64,000 nucleotides of DNA from Rhineura floridana (lineage: Eukaryota; Chordata; Lepidosauria; Squamata; Rhineuridae). The notes below the pieces were generated by a model that ran no database searches, was not told where the DNA came from, and saw only the letters and a list, made by a program, of their open reading frames with translations. Positions 33,330 to 61,680 of the stretch are shown here, piece after piece (position 1 is the first letter of the stretch; each line of letters starts with the position of its first letter). The translations under genes and the position numbers were made by a program. The stretch lies in NCBI RefSeq assembly GCF_030035675.1, contig NC_084499.1, positions 16,812,239-16,876,238 on the forward strand, given 5' to 3'.

Positions 33330-34200
33330 TGGCTGAAAAAACATACAGGAGCCACTTAGCCCCTAGGGTATAACTGGCAGGCAGGGGTCACTTGTAGTTT
33401 CTAGCTACACAGCACAGTCTGCCATATCACACTTCCTGGCACAGTCCAAACAATGGAAGCTGGTGGTAAGTTTAGGGGGCTGGAAGCTACTGATGACCAC
33501 TAGCTCACTCACTTAGAGCCACTATGTGGTAACCTTTTTTCAACTAGTATTTTTTTGGATGTCTTCCCACTTTCCTCCTTTGGCAACAGCTAAGCCTTGA
33601 ATGTTGAATGCCCACATTTTTTTCTCTCTCTTTTGCCCTGGAGACCATTTGATTATCGGCTGTAAAGAGATTAAACTGATTTCAGTCCAACCTTCTGGGC
33701 ACTTAACCATCTCCCACCTCATAAAATTATAAAGATGGGAGGCTGTTGCTCTGGGAATGGGGACAAGATTGCTGCGGGCAGCCAGAGACCTTTTCTGTGC
33801 TGCTTAATTCTGTGCCCTAATGTGATTGTAGAGATCTGTTCTCAGTAAAAAGAAATGTTCAGCTGCCAATTAGAGGCAGAAGGTTTCCATGCATTTGAGT
33901 TGGATGTAATTTAAAATGGGGCTTGAGCACAATTAAACCCTGTGGCAAGCAAAGTTAACTCTTGGTGTTTATAGAGAACGCCTGCAGCTTCCAAGAGATC
34001 TGATTAAAGCATGTCCCTTTTTACTTACTCCTTCTCCATCTTGTGCCATAGCACTGTGGGTCTGATTACCACTTGACCCGGTTCCATCTTGTCCTCTTCA
34101 CATTCTGCACATGGCTTGAGCAGCCTGGCAAATCGTTACAGAATAGTTCCTTGCCTGCTCCATCATTTAACTACCTTCCTGTCCCTTGCTGCTAGCCACC
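33330..34200 (+). other. SLC31A1 intron 1 stretch, nothing recognised
   Basis: No repeat family or exon recognised. Confidence 0.4.
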
Positions 34201-34204
34201 AGGC

Positions 34205-34425
34205 TTCCTGTGCCCATAGGAAGACTCCTGTTGGATTAGGCTAAAGGTCCATCCAGACCGAAGCTCAGTGCTCACAGTGGACCACCAGATACCCCAGTGG
34301 GAAGCCTGCAAGCAGAACCTGAGCACAACAGCACTCTCTCCACCTGCAGCTCCTAGCAATTGGTACTCAGATGCATGCTATCTCTGACGCTGAAGGAATG
34401 TAGCCAGTATCCATTGTTAGCCCTA
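34205..34425 (-). repeat. CR1-type LINE 3' fragment
   Basis: TGCCCATAGGAAGACTCCTG, GTCCATCCAGACCGAAGCTC, CCTGCAGCTCCTAGCAATTG: reversed and diverged. Confidence 0.6.
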
Positions 34426-34530
34426 CTGAGAGCAGACTGATTGAAATTGATGGCTTTGACTAACTTAGGTTCAACACATTTATTTCAGTTGGTCTACTCT
34501 TGAGTAGAACTTAGTTGGCTACAACCCCAT
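34426..34530. mobile_element. Palindromic MITE, GTAGACCC family
   Basis: TTAGCCCTACTGAGAGCAGA and GGTCTACTCTTGAGTAGAAC. Confidence 0.65.
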
Positions 34531-34905
34531 GTACGCTGCCTTCTTTGCGGGGGGGGGGGAGGCAGTATATAAATAATAAACATTTTAAATGAATAAATTT
34601 CCCCATATCAGCTGTTTTTGTATTGCACAATCTTTCAAGACTGATGCCACAGCGTTAAAAGTCGTGAAACGTGCCTTTCTTAAAAAATGAAAAGGTGATG
34701 GACATTTTTGTGTTTGTGTATAATATGCCTAGGCTTGTTTTCAGGGCCAGCCGGCCTTCAAGTTTCTCAAGACTTGCTACAAATGTGCCTCGTCCTCTGG
34801 AAGCGCTCCTTATTCCTCATGCTTCTCTTCCTTATGTCTGCTGTTGCATGCGTCTTCCAGGCTCCTGCAGCGTCCCCTGCCCTTTATAGTGCCTCCAGGG
34901 TCAAG

Positions 34906-38648
<3,743 letters not shown>

Positions 38649-38994
38649 TGCCAGGCAAGGGGCCTGAGCTTTACCTGCAGCCTCTGGCGAGGACCAGGTT
38701 CGGCCTCAGGCTTACTGGAAACCATGCCAAGAACATCCTTGGGGTGCCCTCCCACCAACTTTCTGGGGGTGATACCTGTGCCTCTCACTCCCCACCCCCA
38801 TTTTTCCTTACTTCCCATGAAGGTGGGTCCTGACTGGTAGGAAGAGAGCCAATAGCCAGCTAGGACAGCCTGCTTAGGATGGTTGGGTTATATGCTAGAT
38901 ACAATTAGTGTGCTTGATTTTTATTCTGTTTTTAAGACTGTGCCATGATTGAAACTAGCTGGCAGGCTAACAGGAAAATTATTCCACGTTCTTT

Positions 38995-39112
38995 TCAGAA
39001 TACTTTAAGCAGCATATGCTTTAACTGGGGCTTGCAGGAGTTGATTGCTGTAAACCGCCCAGAGAGCTTCGGCTATGGGGCGGTATACAAGTGCAATAAA
39101 TAAATAAATAAA
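38995..39112 (+). repeat. LINE 3' tail
   Basis: GTAAACCGCCCAGAGAGCTT, CGGCTATGGGGCGGTATACA then (AATA)n. The forward match of 15.19 kb. Confidence 0.7.
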
Positions 39113-40189
39113 GGTGGGGGGAGAACGGTGTGAGTGACCATCGGATGGGCATAGTCAGATCAGTGGTAGTAGCAAGATAGTCAGCTGCAGTCATTGTGCC
39201 AGTATATCTGCTTTGGTCTTATAGCAGGGGCCTATGCCATTTGTTTGGAGGTTCTTGGTCGCTTGTTCCCTCAAGGTTGCCGGCCAGCATTGTGCTCTTT
39301 CTCCCCCTCCCCCCGCCAACCTGTTTATGCTGGCTTGGTTTTCGTCTGCTAGGTCAGGACAGGCCGTTGCCTTTGGTCCAGCAGCACCCCGTAGCGCCTG
39401 CTTTTTCAGAACAGCTGTGGGGCTGTACACATCAGCCATGGGTACTGGCCAGCCTTCAGTGTCGGCACGCAGCTTATGTCCACTGGGACCTGCTGGTTTA
39501 ATTGTGGGATGTACAAAAAAAAAATAATGCAAATAGAAACAGTAACAAGTTCTGTTTTAAATAAATGGATGGAATAAATACCAGCTTCATTCTGCCTTCT
39601 CGGCAGGAAGAGGCAGCACATCTGTCTTACTCAAACAGCTTGATTATTTACACACAAGACTAGAACTACCTCAGATTGAGACTGGAGTCGAACAGCTTTA
39701 GGCCGTTTCTGCTCCAGCAACCCATATCTCGTTCTTTTTGAGGAAGGGGTAGGTGAGTGTCACTCTTTCTCCTGGTACATTTCTGTGATGGTTTCTGTGC
39801 ATTTCCCAGCCCTTGTGGACAAAGGACAGCACAGGAATTCCTTGTGAAGAAGCACCCCAGCCTATCATGCCCAAAGATACACATCAACCCATTTACAGGT
39901 AGGCATCCCAATTTGTCGTTTCAAGCATTAAGCTGGCTAGGGAACAATGTCCTTCAAGCAGCCAACTATCATGAGAAAGTTAGCTTCTGTCTTAAAGAAT
40001 GGCATTGGTTTTTCTGGGACAAAACTTTGAGGGAATTTTATCCCAGAAGACGCAGACTGTAGCAGCTATTCCTGGTATGTTCGAGGTCTTAGGATATAAC
40101 CTGTTTTATTAAAACAGATGGTGCAAGCCTACCTGAGAGGCTTTTTTTCTACACTATCTGCACGGGACCATCCAAAATGAGATTTAGTT

Positions 40190-40285
40190 TGCAATCCATT
40201 ACATGTCTCCTCAGAAGTAAGCTCCATTGGGTTCAGTGGGACTTACTCCCAGGTAAGTGTGCATTGGATTGCAGCCTAAAAAGAG
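40190..40285. mobile_element. Short palindromic repeat, AGTAAGCCCCATT family
   Basis: TTTGCAATCCATTACATGTC and TGTGCATTGGATTGCAGCC are inverted ends; the centre is AGTAAGCTCCATTGGGTTCA. Confidence 0.7.
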
Positions 40286-40439
40286 TGTGAAGTGCGTTGT
40301 ACACCAGAAGCCCAACAGAAATCCTTTAACCCATCCCTGAAAGGGCTCACTTCTGTGCCCTCCTTGTGCTTAGATTGGCATACGAGCAAACAAAGCATAC
40401 AGCAAGGAGCGGGAGATCCTTGGCTCTACTAAGACAGGT

Positions 40440-40520
40440 TTGGGATGCTGCTGAACTACATCTCCCATCATTCCTAGTCATTAGCCATGCTGGCTGATGG
40501 GAACTGACAGGAGCTGGAGA
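40440..40520. mobile_element. hAT-type MITE fragment
   Basis: CTGCTGAACTACATCTCCCA and CATTAGCCATGCTGGCTGAT. Confidence 0.6.
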
Positions 40521-40954
40521 GCCGTAGGTGGCCTGCACTCAAGCCCTACGTCCATCAGCAATACAAGGAAAGGCATTCTTCCCAAGAGGATTGCCAGGCT
40601 CTGTTGATGCTCCCCAGCGCACATCTGCCTGCGCTACAAGGAATGAACATGAAGAATGGCAAACCAATAATCTGCTTGAATGTCATGCGAGAGGCTATTT
40701 ACTGAGGAAGGAAGGAAGAAGTGCCTGGAGGCTGCCGTTGAGGATCAATAGTCTGCATTGGATGCCATTGCTCACTTGATGACCCTGGAGATACAGTAGA
40801 AAAGTCTGGCTGGAAGCAGACCCCAAAAATACACAGCTAGTGCTAATGGAGGATGTGGCTGGGTATTTTTTCCCCCTTCCACTTCTGGCTAGTAAACAAC
40901 CAAAACAAAGGATAGGTTCCCAATACGTAGAACAAAAAAGACAAAGCCACAGGA

Positions 40955-41020
40955 ACAGATGATGGGAGTTGTAATTCAGCAGCATCTGGAGGGCCACAGG
41001 TTTTACCACACCCCTGCTTT
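40955..41020. mobile_element. hAT-type MITE, right half
   Basis: GATGGGAGTTGTAATTCAGC and ATCTGGAGGGCCACAGGTTT. Confidence 0.7.
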
Positions 41021-42189
41021 AGTAGTATTTCTTTCCCCAAGGGATTTGCATAGCAGGCACAGGCAGCCCTGAAATTTTGGCACGCCAAGCAGTTGCCGAG
41101 GCCAGCCCTGCTTGTACTCCATTGGACACCTGTTGGCTGCATTCCTTTTAATGCCAGGCGAACCAGTGCCAGTTCAGGTCCTGCTGTGCTTCTATGCCAG
41201 TTATTTCAATGTGCTGCTGTTTGGCCGTTCTAGCTACTTGCTATTGCGATTAGGTTCCGTTTTTGCAAGGGGGTGGTGAAAATAAAGACAATTGTGAATT
41301 TAGTGAAAGGAAAAGTGGCCCAGTCCCTTATAGAATGTTTTTTTTCCTGCAGACTTTCTTCCTGTAGCACTTTTTGGTTTTTATAAACCAAGCCGGGTAG
41401 AGCTAAATCAAAACTGCAAGAAGACATGCTGCTACGAAACTTGGCAGCTCTATAGATGTTTTCAAATCAGACTTTCCAAGACTTAAGCGGCAGCTCTGTA
41501 TGAATAAACCCATTGAGCCACAATCGGGAGGCTTAAAATGTGCTTCCTGTTGTCCCTTGGCAAGCGGGGTGTTCAGGGTCTTAAATTTGGGGCCAAATTG
41601 CAAGTCCTGCTGGGATCAGCTACATGCCAGGGTTTCTGTTCAGGAACCCCAGAGTGTAGCTCATCCCTGCAGAAAGCAGAGCTCGGAAGTCAGCACCGAT
41701 GGGCGCCGGTGCCATGCAGCGTTGCAGTTGCCCAAGTCTGTTGAAATCAATGGTTTTGGCATGCCTAACTCTGCATGGGAGTAAGTCTGTTCATCAATTT
41801 CAGTGATGGTAGCTAGGAGTCTGAGAGCTGTGTTTAGTCCAGATTACTCAAGAGCCCTAGTCAAGCATCACATTTCCCTTGTAGCCAGTCACATGCCTCC
41901 AGCAAGCCCCGAAGCAGGAGTGTAACAGCCCCCACCCACCCAGGTCCCCTGCAGCTGATATTCACAGTCATTACTACCTCTGTACTTAGAGGGTCTTTGT
42001 AGCTAATAGTCACTGATAGCCTTATTCTCTACAAAATTTGTCTGTCCTCCCTTGAAAGCCATCAAACCAGTGGCCATCACTATCCTCCATCAGTGACTTC
42101 CATAATTCTATCTTTGTGAGAACTTTGATGCTTTTGGTTTGTCGTGACTCTGCTGCTGTTAATGTAACACAGAGGCAGCCCATCTGATG

Positions 42190-42290
42190 CCCTCCAGGTG
42201 CTGTTTACAGTTCCATTGACTTTGTTAGCCGGGGCTGATGGGAGTTAGGAATCCACAACATCTGGAGAGGACATCACATTGGCTAACACT
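42190..42290. mobile_element. hAT-type palindromic MITE
   Basis: GCCCTCCAGGTGCTG, GGGCTGATGGGAGTTAGGAA, ACAACATCTGGAGAGGACAT. Confidence 0.65.
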
Positions 42291-42369
42291 GATGTAGCTA
42301 GGGACAATTTGGCCAGTTTGGGGAAATTAAAAATGAAAATAGTACACCAGTCAACTCTTGGTCATATGT

Positions 42370-42480
42370 TCAACTAAGCTCTACTCAGAGTAGGCCCATT
42401 AAAATTAATGGACCCAAGTTAGTCATGTACCTTAGTTTTATGGGTCTACTTTGAATTGGACTACTGTTGGATGAAATCTT
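42370..42480. mobile_element. Palindromic MITE, GTAGACCC family
   Basis: CTACTCAGAGTAGGCCCATT and TGGGTCTACTTTGAATTGGA. Confidence 0.65.
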
Positions 42481-42962
42481 TAGTGTAGTATTATTATTAA
42501 GATAAGGAACATAATAGGACAGGGTAGTAAAAATTTTAATTTGCCTAAGGCGACAGAAAATCTTGGAATATCCCTGTGTGCAAGAGGAAGTTCGGCAAGT
42601 CCTTGTGAAACTAAAATAGCTGTTCCGCAGGGGGAACATTTGGGATTGAATACATCCCTGACTTACAAGGAAAAGATTTTGGATTTCTTTTGAGTAATTT
42701 CTTCAGAAGGCATACGCAACCCTCTCTGTGCAGGTTTGGTTTCCAGTAGCTGCAAATAAGTATCATGCCACATTCCTGTTTTTTTTAGTTCTCTGGAAAG
42801 CCAAACTCTGAAGGCATCAGAAGATTAGGGTTTAGATAACCAATTGCTTCAAGTAGCTATGGAAATTTTTTTTTGTAAATTGGTGTGAGGATGGGTGTTT
42901 TTTTCATTTAGGCCACAACTAATATAGGTACAAGTGGGCAGTCAGGTTAGTAAATTTATAGG

Positions 42963-43100
42963 AAGTGTAGGGAACCTTTGGCCTTGCAGATGTTGCTGAA
43001 TTCCAGCTCCCATCAGCCCCAGCCAGCATGGCCAATGGTCAGGGATGCTGGGAGTTGTTTTCCACACATCTGGAGGGCTGAAGTTTCCCCACACCTGCAT
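42963..43100. mobile_element. hAT-type palindromic MITE
   Basis: GTGTAGGGAACCTTTGGCCT, CAGCCAGCATGGCCAATGGT, CATCTGGAGGGCTGAAGTTT. Confidence 0.85.
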
Positions 43101-43374
43101 TATAGTGACTTGTAAGGTTAGTACAAACTTGCTGGATGCTGCCTGTCTTCAGCATCTGGGGCACAGTGTGAGGCAAATGAACAATGTCCGTCTAGTTTCA
43201 GACACTACAGTCAATTGGCTCTTGGGGTGTATGCTGCTGCACTAATTGTATTTATAACCTCTCACTACACACAGTCACCTGAAAGCTGACAGTAATTGAC
43301 AGGTAACTGAGCCAGGTGTAAGCAGAGTCTCCAACCCGCTCTATATCATCCCTTGACAGGGTGCTAGCACCTTA

Positions 43375-43505
43375 GTGCAGGCATGGGGAACTAGTGGCTC
43401 TCCATGTGTTGTACTGCAGCTCCCTGATCATTGGTCATGCCGGCTGAGGCTGATGGGAACTGAAGTCTCATAACACCTGGAGGGCTCCAGCATCCCCACC
43501 CCTGC
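43375..43505. mobile_element. hAT-type palindromic MITE
   Basis: GCAGGCATGGGGAACTAGTG and ACCTGGAGGGCTCCAGCATC; the right end has CCCCACCCCTGC, matching the family terminal repeat. Confidence 0.8.
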
Positions 43506-43870
43506 GTTAGTGTTAACACCAGCGTGATCCCAGCCTTAGGAGACTCAAGCTTTCAGTTTACATAGATAGAAGGAAATTATTCCAGCATACTTAATTTTGG
43601 TGTACACCTTGTGTATGATTATGGACAGATGACAATATTGATATCTGCCCCCAAACTTGCTTCTAGTATATACAGGATTGTGTTGCTGGTGCTGTATACC
43701 CCCACTGTGTCCAAGAAACAATGGTGCCTTTTAACAAGTTTCCAGAGCATGTCTCTCTGCTAGTAAAATATGCCATGATAGATGTACGCTATTATTAAAT
43801 CTATAGCTGGATATTGCCCATCTGATAATTGCTGTATATAAGTACCAATGACCAGTCTGTGTATGTAACT

Positions 43871-43876
43871 AATAAA
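43871..43876 (+). terminator. SLC31A1: Poly(A) signal AATAAA with GU-rich downstream element
   Basis: AATAAA followed by TGGTGGACGTTTGTGGAATG at 43899-43918. This is the best candidate for the distal SLC31A1 polyadenylation site. Confidence 0.6.
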
Positions 43877-43962
43877 GCAGAATGCATCTTACAGAAATGG
43901 TGGACGTTTGTGGAATGTTTAAAAGCTGCATTGTACCAAGCAACAGCCTTAGCATCAGCAGG

Positions 43963-44092
43963 GGGAAGCTGTGGCCCTCCAGATGTTGCTGAACTACAAC
44001 TCTAGTCAGCTCCAGCAAGCACAGCCAGTGGCCAGGGATAATGGGAGTTGTAGTTCGGCAACATCTGGAAGGCCCGAGGTTCCCCACGCTTG
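43963..44092. mobile_element. hAT-type palindromic MITE beyond the SLC31A1 poly(A) site
   Basis: GGAAGCTGTGGCCCTCCAGA and ACATCTGGAAGGCCCGAGGT arms; GAACTACAACTCTAGTC pairs with TGGGAGTTGTAGTTC. Confidence 0.85.
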
Positions 44093-44599
44093 CTTAGCAG
44101 ACTTGAAGTCAGTTTTTTGCATTTTAAAAAAAATGCAAGCATGCGTCATGCTTTTCACTGTCATGTCTACATGTGGGAGGGAGCCTTTGATGCTGCTGCA
44201 TTGTACATACTATATTTATATGCCAATTTTCTGCCTGGTTTCCAGTTTCAAATACTGGCTTATAATTTGAGACAGGGTATGGAAGGATAACAGCAGGAAG
44301 AAAGAAATCACCAAGTTTACAGACTATGCCACTGCATGAAATATTTCTAGGAGAGAAGCAGCCAATGGCAGGCCCACTTGCGGGACAGACTTGGTTTTGT
44401 CCCTTCTCCTACAAATGCAGCCAGGGGGCACTATAGTTAGGTGGATAAATAATGCACATACCCAAAAGCAATATGGAATACAGCCCAAGAGATTTTCACC
44501 CAGGCACCCAAACTTTGTTCACAGAGTTACACACACGCACACGTGAGATTTAACATTTTAACTTACTATGAGAAAGTGAAAGCAGTTCTGGCTTCTGAA

Positions 44600-44715
44600 C
44601 TGTTTGGACTGAATCCAGCTAGGTTTTATTCAGAGTAAACCCATGGAAACTAATAGACTCTTAAGTTAGTCAGGTTCATTCATTTAAGTGGACCTGCTCT
44701 TGAGTAGGACTAGCA
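44600..44715. mobile_element. Palindromic MITE, GTAGACCC family
   Basis: TTTATTCAGAGTAAACCCAT and GGACCTGCTCTTGAGTAGGA. Confidence 0.6.
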
Positions 44716-44994
44716 ATAGACAGTCCATTTGCTTGTGAACAGGATCTCATAATACAAAGCACAAGAGGAAGTAACAGCTGTTTTATTGTCCCACCATGGA
44801 TTTACCAGACAGTCTCTTGTGACACAGTGTAGTAGTTCACAGGAAGATTAGTTTGGTAGTATGGAGCACCTGTGGAGAACTGCCTTCTTCACTACTTTTG
44901 GAACAGCTCGGAGTAACAAGTAGACCCAGGTCCCTTCTATCTATTTCATCCACCCTTCCTTGTGCAAAAATACCACATAAAGACATTAGATCAG

Positions 44995-45122
44995 GTGCGA
45001 AGAACCTTGGGCTCTCCAGATGTTGCTGGACTACAACTCCCACCAGCCCCAGCAAGCATGGCCAATGGCAAGGGATGATGGGAGTTGTAGTTCAACATCT
45101 GGCAGGTCAAACATTCCCCATA
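44995..45122. mobile_element. hAT-type palindromic MITE
   Basis: GGCTCTCCAGATGTTGCTGG and GATGGGAGTTGTAGTTCAAC. Confidence 0.85.
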
Positions 45123-45244
45123 CTTGCATTAGACTGTAATTGTGGGCAACACCATCTGCAGGAGGCGGTGCGTAAGAAAAGTAGTGATGTTGCCCCTAGT
45201 CAGGCCTGTGGTCCACTTAGCTCAGTATGTTCACTCGAGAGAAG

Positions 45245-45375
45245 GACCTGTGCCACGCCCGCCAGATGATGTTGGACTCCCAACTACCATCAGCCTTAGC
45301 CAGCATAATCAATGGTCGGGGATGATGAGAGCTATAGTCTAGCACCATCTGGAGGGCTATAGGTTCCCCACCACG
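45245..45375. mobile_element. hAT-type palindromic MITE
   Basis: CGCCAGATGATGTTGGACTC and ACCATCTGGAGGGCTATAGG. Confidence 0.8.
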
Positions 45376-45514
45376 GTCTACTCTGATTGGGAAGGGTATT
45401 GACAGCAAAGGCGCCTTCCCAGCCCTGCAACTCAAAAGGTATTTTTAAACTGGTGATGTCAGCAATTGAGCCCGGCAGCTTCTGCATACAATGCCTGTTC
45501 CCTTTCACTAACCA

Positions 45515-45630
45515 ACCGTGGCAGATGTTGCTGAACTACAACTCCCTTCAGTCCTGGCAAGCATGGTCAGTGGCCAGGGATGATGGGAGTTTGTGATTCA
45601 GCAACATCTGGAGGGTCAAAAGTTCCCTAC
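45515..45630. mobile_element. hAT-type palindromic MITE
   Basis: GATGTTGCTGAACTACAACT and GCAACATCTGGAGGGTCAAA. Lies just past the candidate CDC26 poly(A) signal. Confidence 0.85.
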
Positions 45631-45750
45631 ATCTAATCTGTGGCCTCTCAGTTGTAATAAACCCACTCAACCACTTTCTCTTGAGGCAAAGTAAAAAAAA
45701 AGACTCGATTTCACTTCTGTAGCTTGCCTACCCACAAGACTCCAAACATT

Positions 45751-45756
45751 TTTAAT
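45751..45756 (-). terminator. CDC26: Candidate CDC26 poly(A) signal (ATTAAA, minus strand)
   Basis: The plus strand reads TTTAAT. On the minus strand it is followed by a G/T-rich run. It would give a 3' UTR of about 310 nt. A second candidate is an AATAAA on the minus strand near 44782. Confidence 0.35.
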
Positions 45757-46065
45757 CTCTCTCGCATGTAGAAATGTCTATCCGTGTTCATATCATGCTG
45801 CTGGTAAAAGTTTCTTTTTTAAAAAGCAAAACATTCATTTAAGACACAGCAGCTAAAGAGACTGCGAGAAAGAGGCATGCAGTAAAAGGAGATCCCATCT
45901 TTGTAAGGAAAGCAAGGCCCTCCTGTGCTCGAAGGGCAAATTCCTTCAACGCAGGGAGATCAGCCTGGGCTCTTCAGGCATTTCTAAACAGCTTCTCGGA
46001 CTCAAACAAAAAAAGGAATTCCTGCTTTGTCCGAAACCAGCACCACAACTGTCCACCCTGTGGCT

Positions 46066-47379
46066 CTAGAACTCAAAGTTCCCAAACTGAGATGAACGGT
46101 TATTTGGCTTGGGCTGCGGTTTGTAGCCAATCCGGTCGTGTATCATCTGCTCCCGGCTCTTGTGGTCAGGGTTCAGTCCCAGCGCGCTCTCGCCATCGCT
46201 GGCTCCCACCAAATCCACCTCTTCGCGCTGCTTCTTGCGGCTCTGGGAATGCAAAACAGGAAGCACGCATGAAGGGCTTCCCTAGGACAATCCCCAACCC
46301 TGCGCCCACCAGAATGACCTCCTGACTTAGTTTTTCAGGGAGGCCGTTAATTAAAGGTCCACATTTTTGCTCATGGGGTTAATTCACTGCAGGCCGAAAT
46401 ACACAAAAAGCTCCTGCCACAGATAGGTGGCAAAGGGCTAACATCGAGGCACCTCATGTATAACTTGGTATTTAAAGTAGCAGTTGTGTGCTTGTGTAAG
46501 AAAAAGGGGTGCTTATGCATACACAGGTAACTGCCATATTCATTAAATTCATATCCCACCTTTCTTCCAAGGAGCTCAAGGTGGAGTACAAAGATGGTTC
46601 TCCTCCTGATTTCATCCTCACAACAAGCCTTTTAGGTAAGTTAGTCTAAGAGACATGTGACTGGCCCAAGGTCACCCAGGGAACTTCACAACCAAGCAGG
46701 GATTTGAACCCTGGTCTCCCAGGTCCCAGTCCAATACTCTAGCCACTACACCACACCATCAGTATTGCCAACCCTGACCAACAGCAGCTCTCCAGGGTTT
46801 CAGACAGGCATATCTCCCAGCCCTACCAAGGAGTGAACCTGGGACTTTCTGCATGCAAAACGGAAGGTCTACCCCATAGTTGCAGGCCTTTCCCTAAAAA
46901 TAATGATTCCAGTCCTCATGATTCTGACTGAACGGGTAGACCGCCTTATAGTGAGCCAGATTTATTGGTCCATCTATTTCACTGCCAGACAGAAGCTCTC
47001 CAAAGTTTCAGACTGGGAGCCTTTCCTAGCTCTCCCTGGATATGCCAGGGATTGAACCTGGTACCTTCTGCATGCGAAGCAGAAGCCCTACCACCCTTTT
47101 TACAAGCAAACATTGATCTGAAGACGAACAGAATACCCATTCCGCTTATGAGGAGAAAGAGTTTTCTGTTTTTGTTTTGCAAGGGCAAAGTACCTCTAAG
47201 CATGTGCAGAGTGCCCAAGGGTGGGTTCTTTATAAAGAACGCCAAAAAAAGCTGGGCAATGAATGTCTCTCCGGCCGGGAAGTCATCCATCTACCCACCT
47301 CGAGCTCCTTGCGGGCGCCCTCAAACTCCTCGATGTCGTCCAGCTTCAGCTCCAGGCGCGTCGGCTTCCGCCGCAGCAT
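46066..47379 (-). CDS. CDC26: CDC26, anaphase-promoting complex subunit CDC26 (APC12)
   Basis: Small APC/C subunit that binds the TPR superhelix of CDC16/APC6 through its N-terminus and stabilises it. Two coding exons on the minus strand, 47379-47299 (27 codons) and 46242-46066 (58 codons plus TAG), join in phase 0 to 85 aa, the same length as human. Exon 1 reads [20 protein letters not shown], almost identical to the human CDC16-binding segment. Exon 2 holds [30 protein letters not shown] and the end SSQFGNFEF. An in-frame upstream ATG at 47418 lies in the promoter region and is not conserved in type, so 47379 is preferred. The 1,056-bp intron carries three tRNA-derived SINEs in the gene's own sense. 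The gene is divergent from PRPF4, with 323 bp between start codons, and convergent with SLC31A1. Confidence 0.96.
46543..46758 (-). repeat. Sauria-type SINE in the CDC26 intron
   Basis: ATATCCCACCTTTCTTCCAA, CTGGCCCAAGGTCACCCAGG, B-box complement GGGATTTGAACCC and GCCACTACACCACACC. Full-length. Confidence 0.85.
46762..46895 (-). repeat. tRNA-derived SINE in the CDC26 intron
   Basis: CCAACAGCAGCTCTCCAGGG, GGAGTGAACCTGGGACTTTC, GCATGCAAAACGGAAGGTCT. Confidence 0.8.
46930..47096 (-). repeat. tRNA-derived SINE in the CDC26 intron
   Basis: TTTATTGGTCCATCTATTTC, GGGATTGAACCTGGTACCTT, GAAGCAGAAGCCCTACCACC. Confidence 0.8.
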
Positions 47380-47702
47380 GTTAGCACCAGGTAGGGCCCC
47401 CGAGCCGCTCGCCCGCACATGCGCAGTAACTCATCACTGCTGCCGCCTCTCTTCCACCAACCACCCAGGGGACTCGATCCCGGCATACCGCGCACCGCCG
47501 CGGCCCACCAACCCGGAAGTGATCGCCCGGTATAACCACAGAGTTCCGAAGAGGCTAGAGTGGCCCAGCCCCCGGCTGCAAAGGAATGGAAAGACGCCAT
47601 TGGCTGTGAAGCTCCTCGGGCCGCCTGAGCGCCGGAAGTGATTGCGAGGAGCCCGTGTGGTGGCTTCTTTTTCAGGCTGAGGAAGGGCCCGCGGAGAGCG
47701 TT
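47380..47702. promoter_or_regulatory. Bidirectional promoter, CDC26 (-) / PRPF4 (+)
   Basis: Only 323 bp separate the two start codons and the region is CpG-rich. Two copies of an ETS/GABPA-type core, CCGGAAGTGATNGC, lie in the same orientation at 47513-47526 and 47632-47645. A reverse CCAAT (ATTGG) is at 47599-47603, overlapping a GCCAT that fits YY1. ACATGCGCAG near 47416 fits NRF-1. There is no TATA box. Motif assignments are by consensus only. Confidence 0.75.
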
Positions 47703-61204
<13,502 letters not shown>

Positions 61205-61680
61205 GTGGGGCGCTTCCTCCCAGACTGGCCCTTCCCAGCTCCTGTAGCTAAGGAAGACAGCCTGGTGTCAACCCCCTGGGGTTCACCAGGGGGCAGCGGT
61301 GCCCAAACGTATTGGCCTCTCTATGCATCCTGGTCAGGCCAAGCTGTGTTTGTGAAAGCGTTCCCCTGAGGGTTTTGTTTTATTGCTGTACTCTCTTCCC
61401 TTCCCTGTGGACTGGGCTTGGATCCCTTTGGCTCCAGGCTACCTCAACTGAGGGGAAAGCCTTCTCGGAAGGCTTGCCTGTATGGCAGAGACTGGGGTTC
61501 CTTGGCTTGCATTGATCTGACCGTTGGGAGCCCTGACGGTGCCAAGAGAGAGCTGGCAGGGTGGGTTGCTCTTGTCATTGTGGGGATCAAGGCCCCTTCT
61601 CACATGGACCAAGACCTTTTTTCAAACACGCACCCGCACGTACAACAACAGCATTAAAGCGGAGTTGCTGCTTGAATTGC
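61205..61680 (+). other. PRPF4: PRPF4 3' UTR candidate
   Basis: No repeats recognised between the stop codon and the candidate ATTAAA at 61653. Probable 3' UTR. Confidence 0.5.
61653..61658 (+). terminator. PRPF4: Candidate PRPF4 poly(A) signal (ATTAAA)
   Basis: ATTAAA lies about 450 nt after the stop codon, with GGTTGTCTTTTT about 40 nt downstream. No AATAAA is nearer to the stop. Confidence 0.4.

Larger units (their letters stand above)
38649..43895 (+). other. SLC31A1: SLC31A1 3' UTR candidate (long form), repeat-rich
   Basis: No coding sequence follows the stop codon. AATAAA occurs at 39560-39565 and 39573-39578, which would give a 3' UTR of about 0.95 kb. AATAAA at 43871-43876 is followed within 50 nt by a GU-rich run, a textbook cleavage context, and would give about 5.2 kb. 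The human gene is known for a short and a long mRNA. The stretch contains hAT-type MITEs, a GTAGACCC-type palindrome and a LINE tail. Confidence 0.5.

Noticed and set aside
47380-47418. Upstream in-frame ATG for CDC26 at 47418
   Set aside because: The 13-residue extension ([13 protein letters not shown]) is promoter sequence; the CDC26 N-terminus MLRRKP is functionally fixed in the family.
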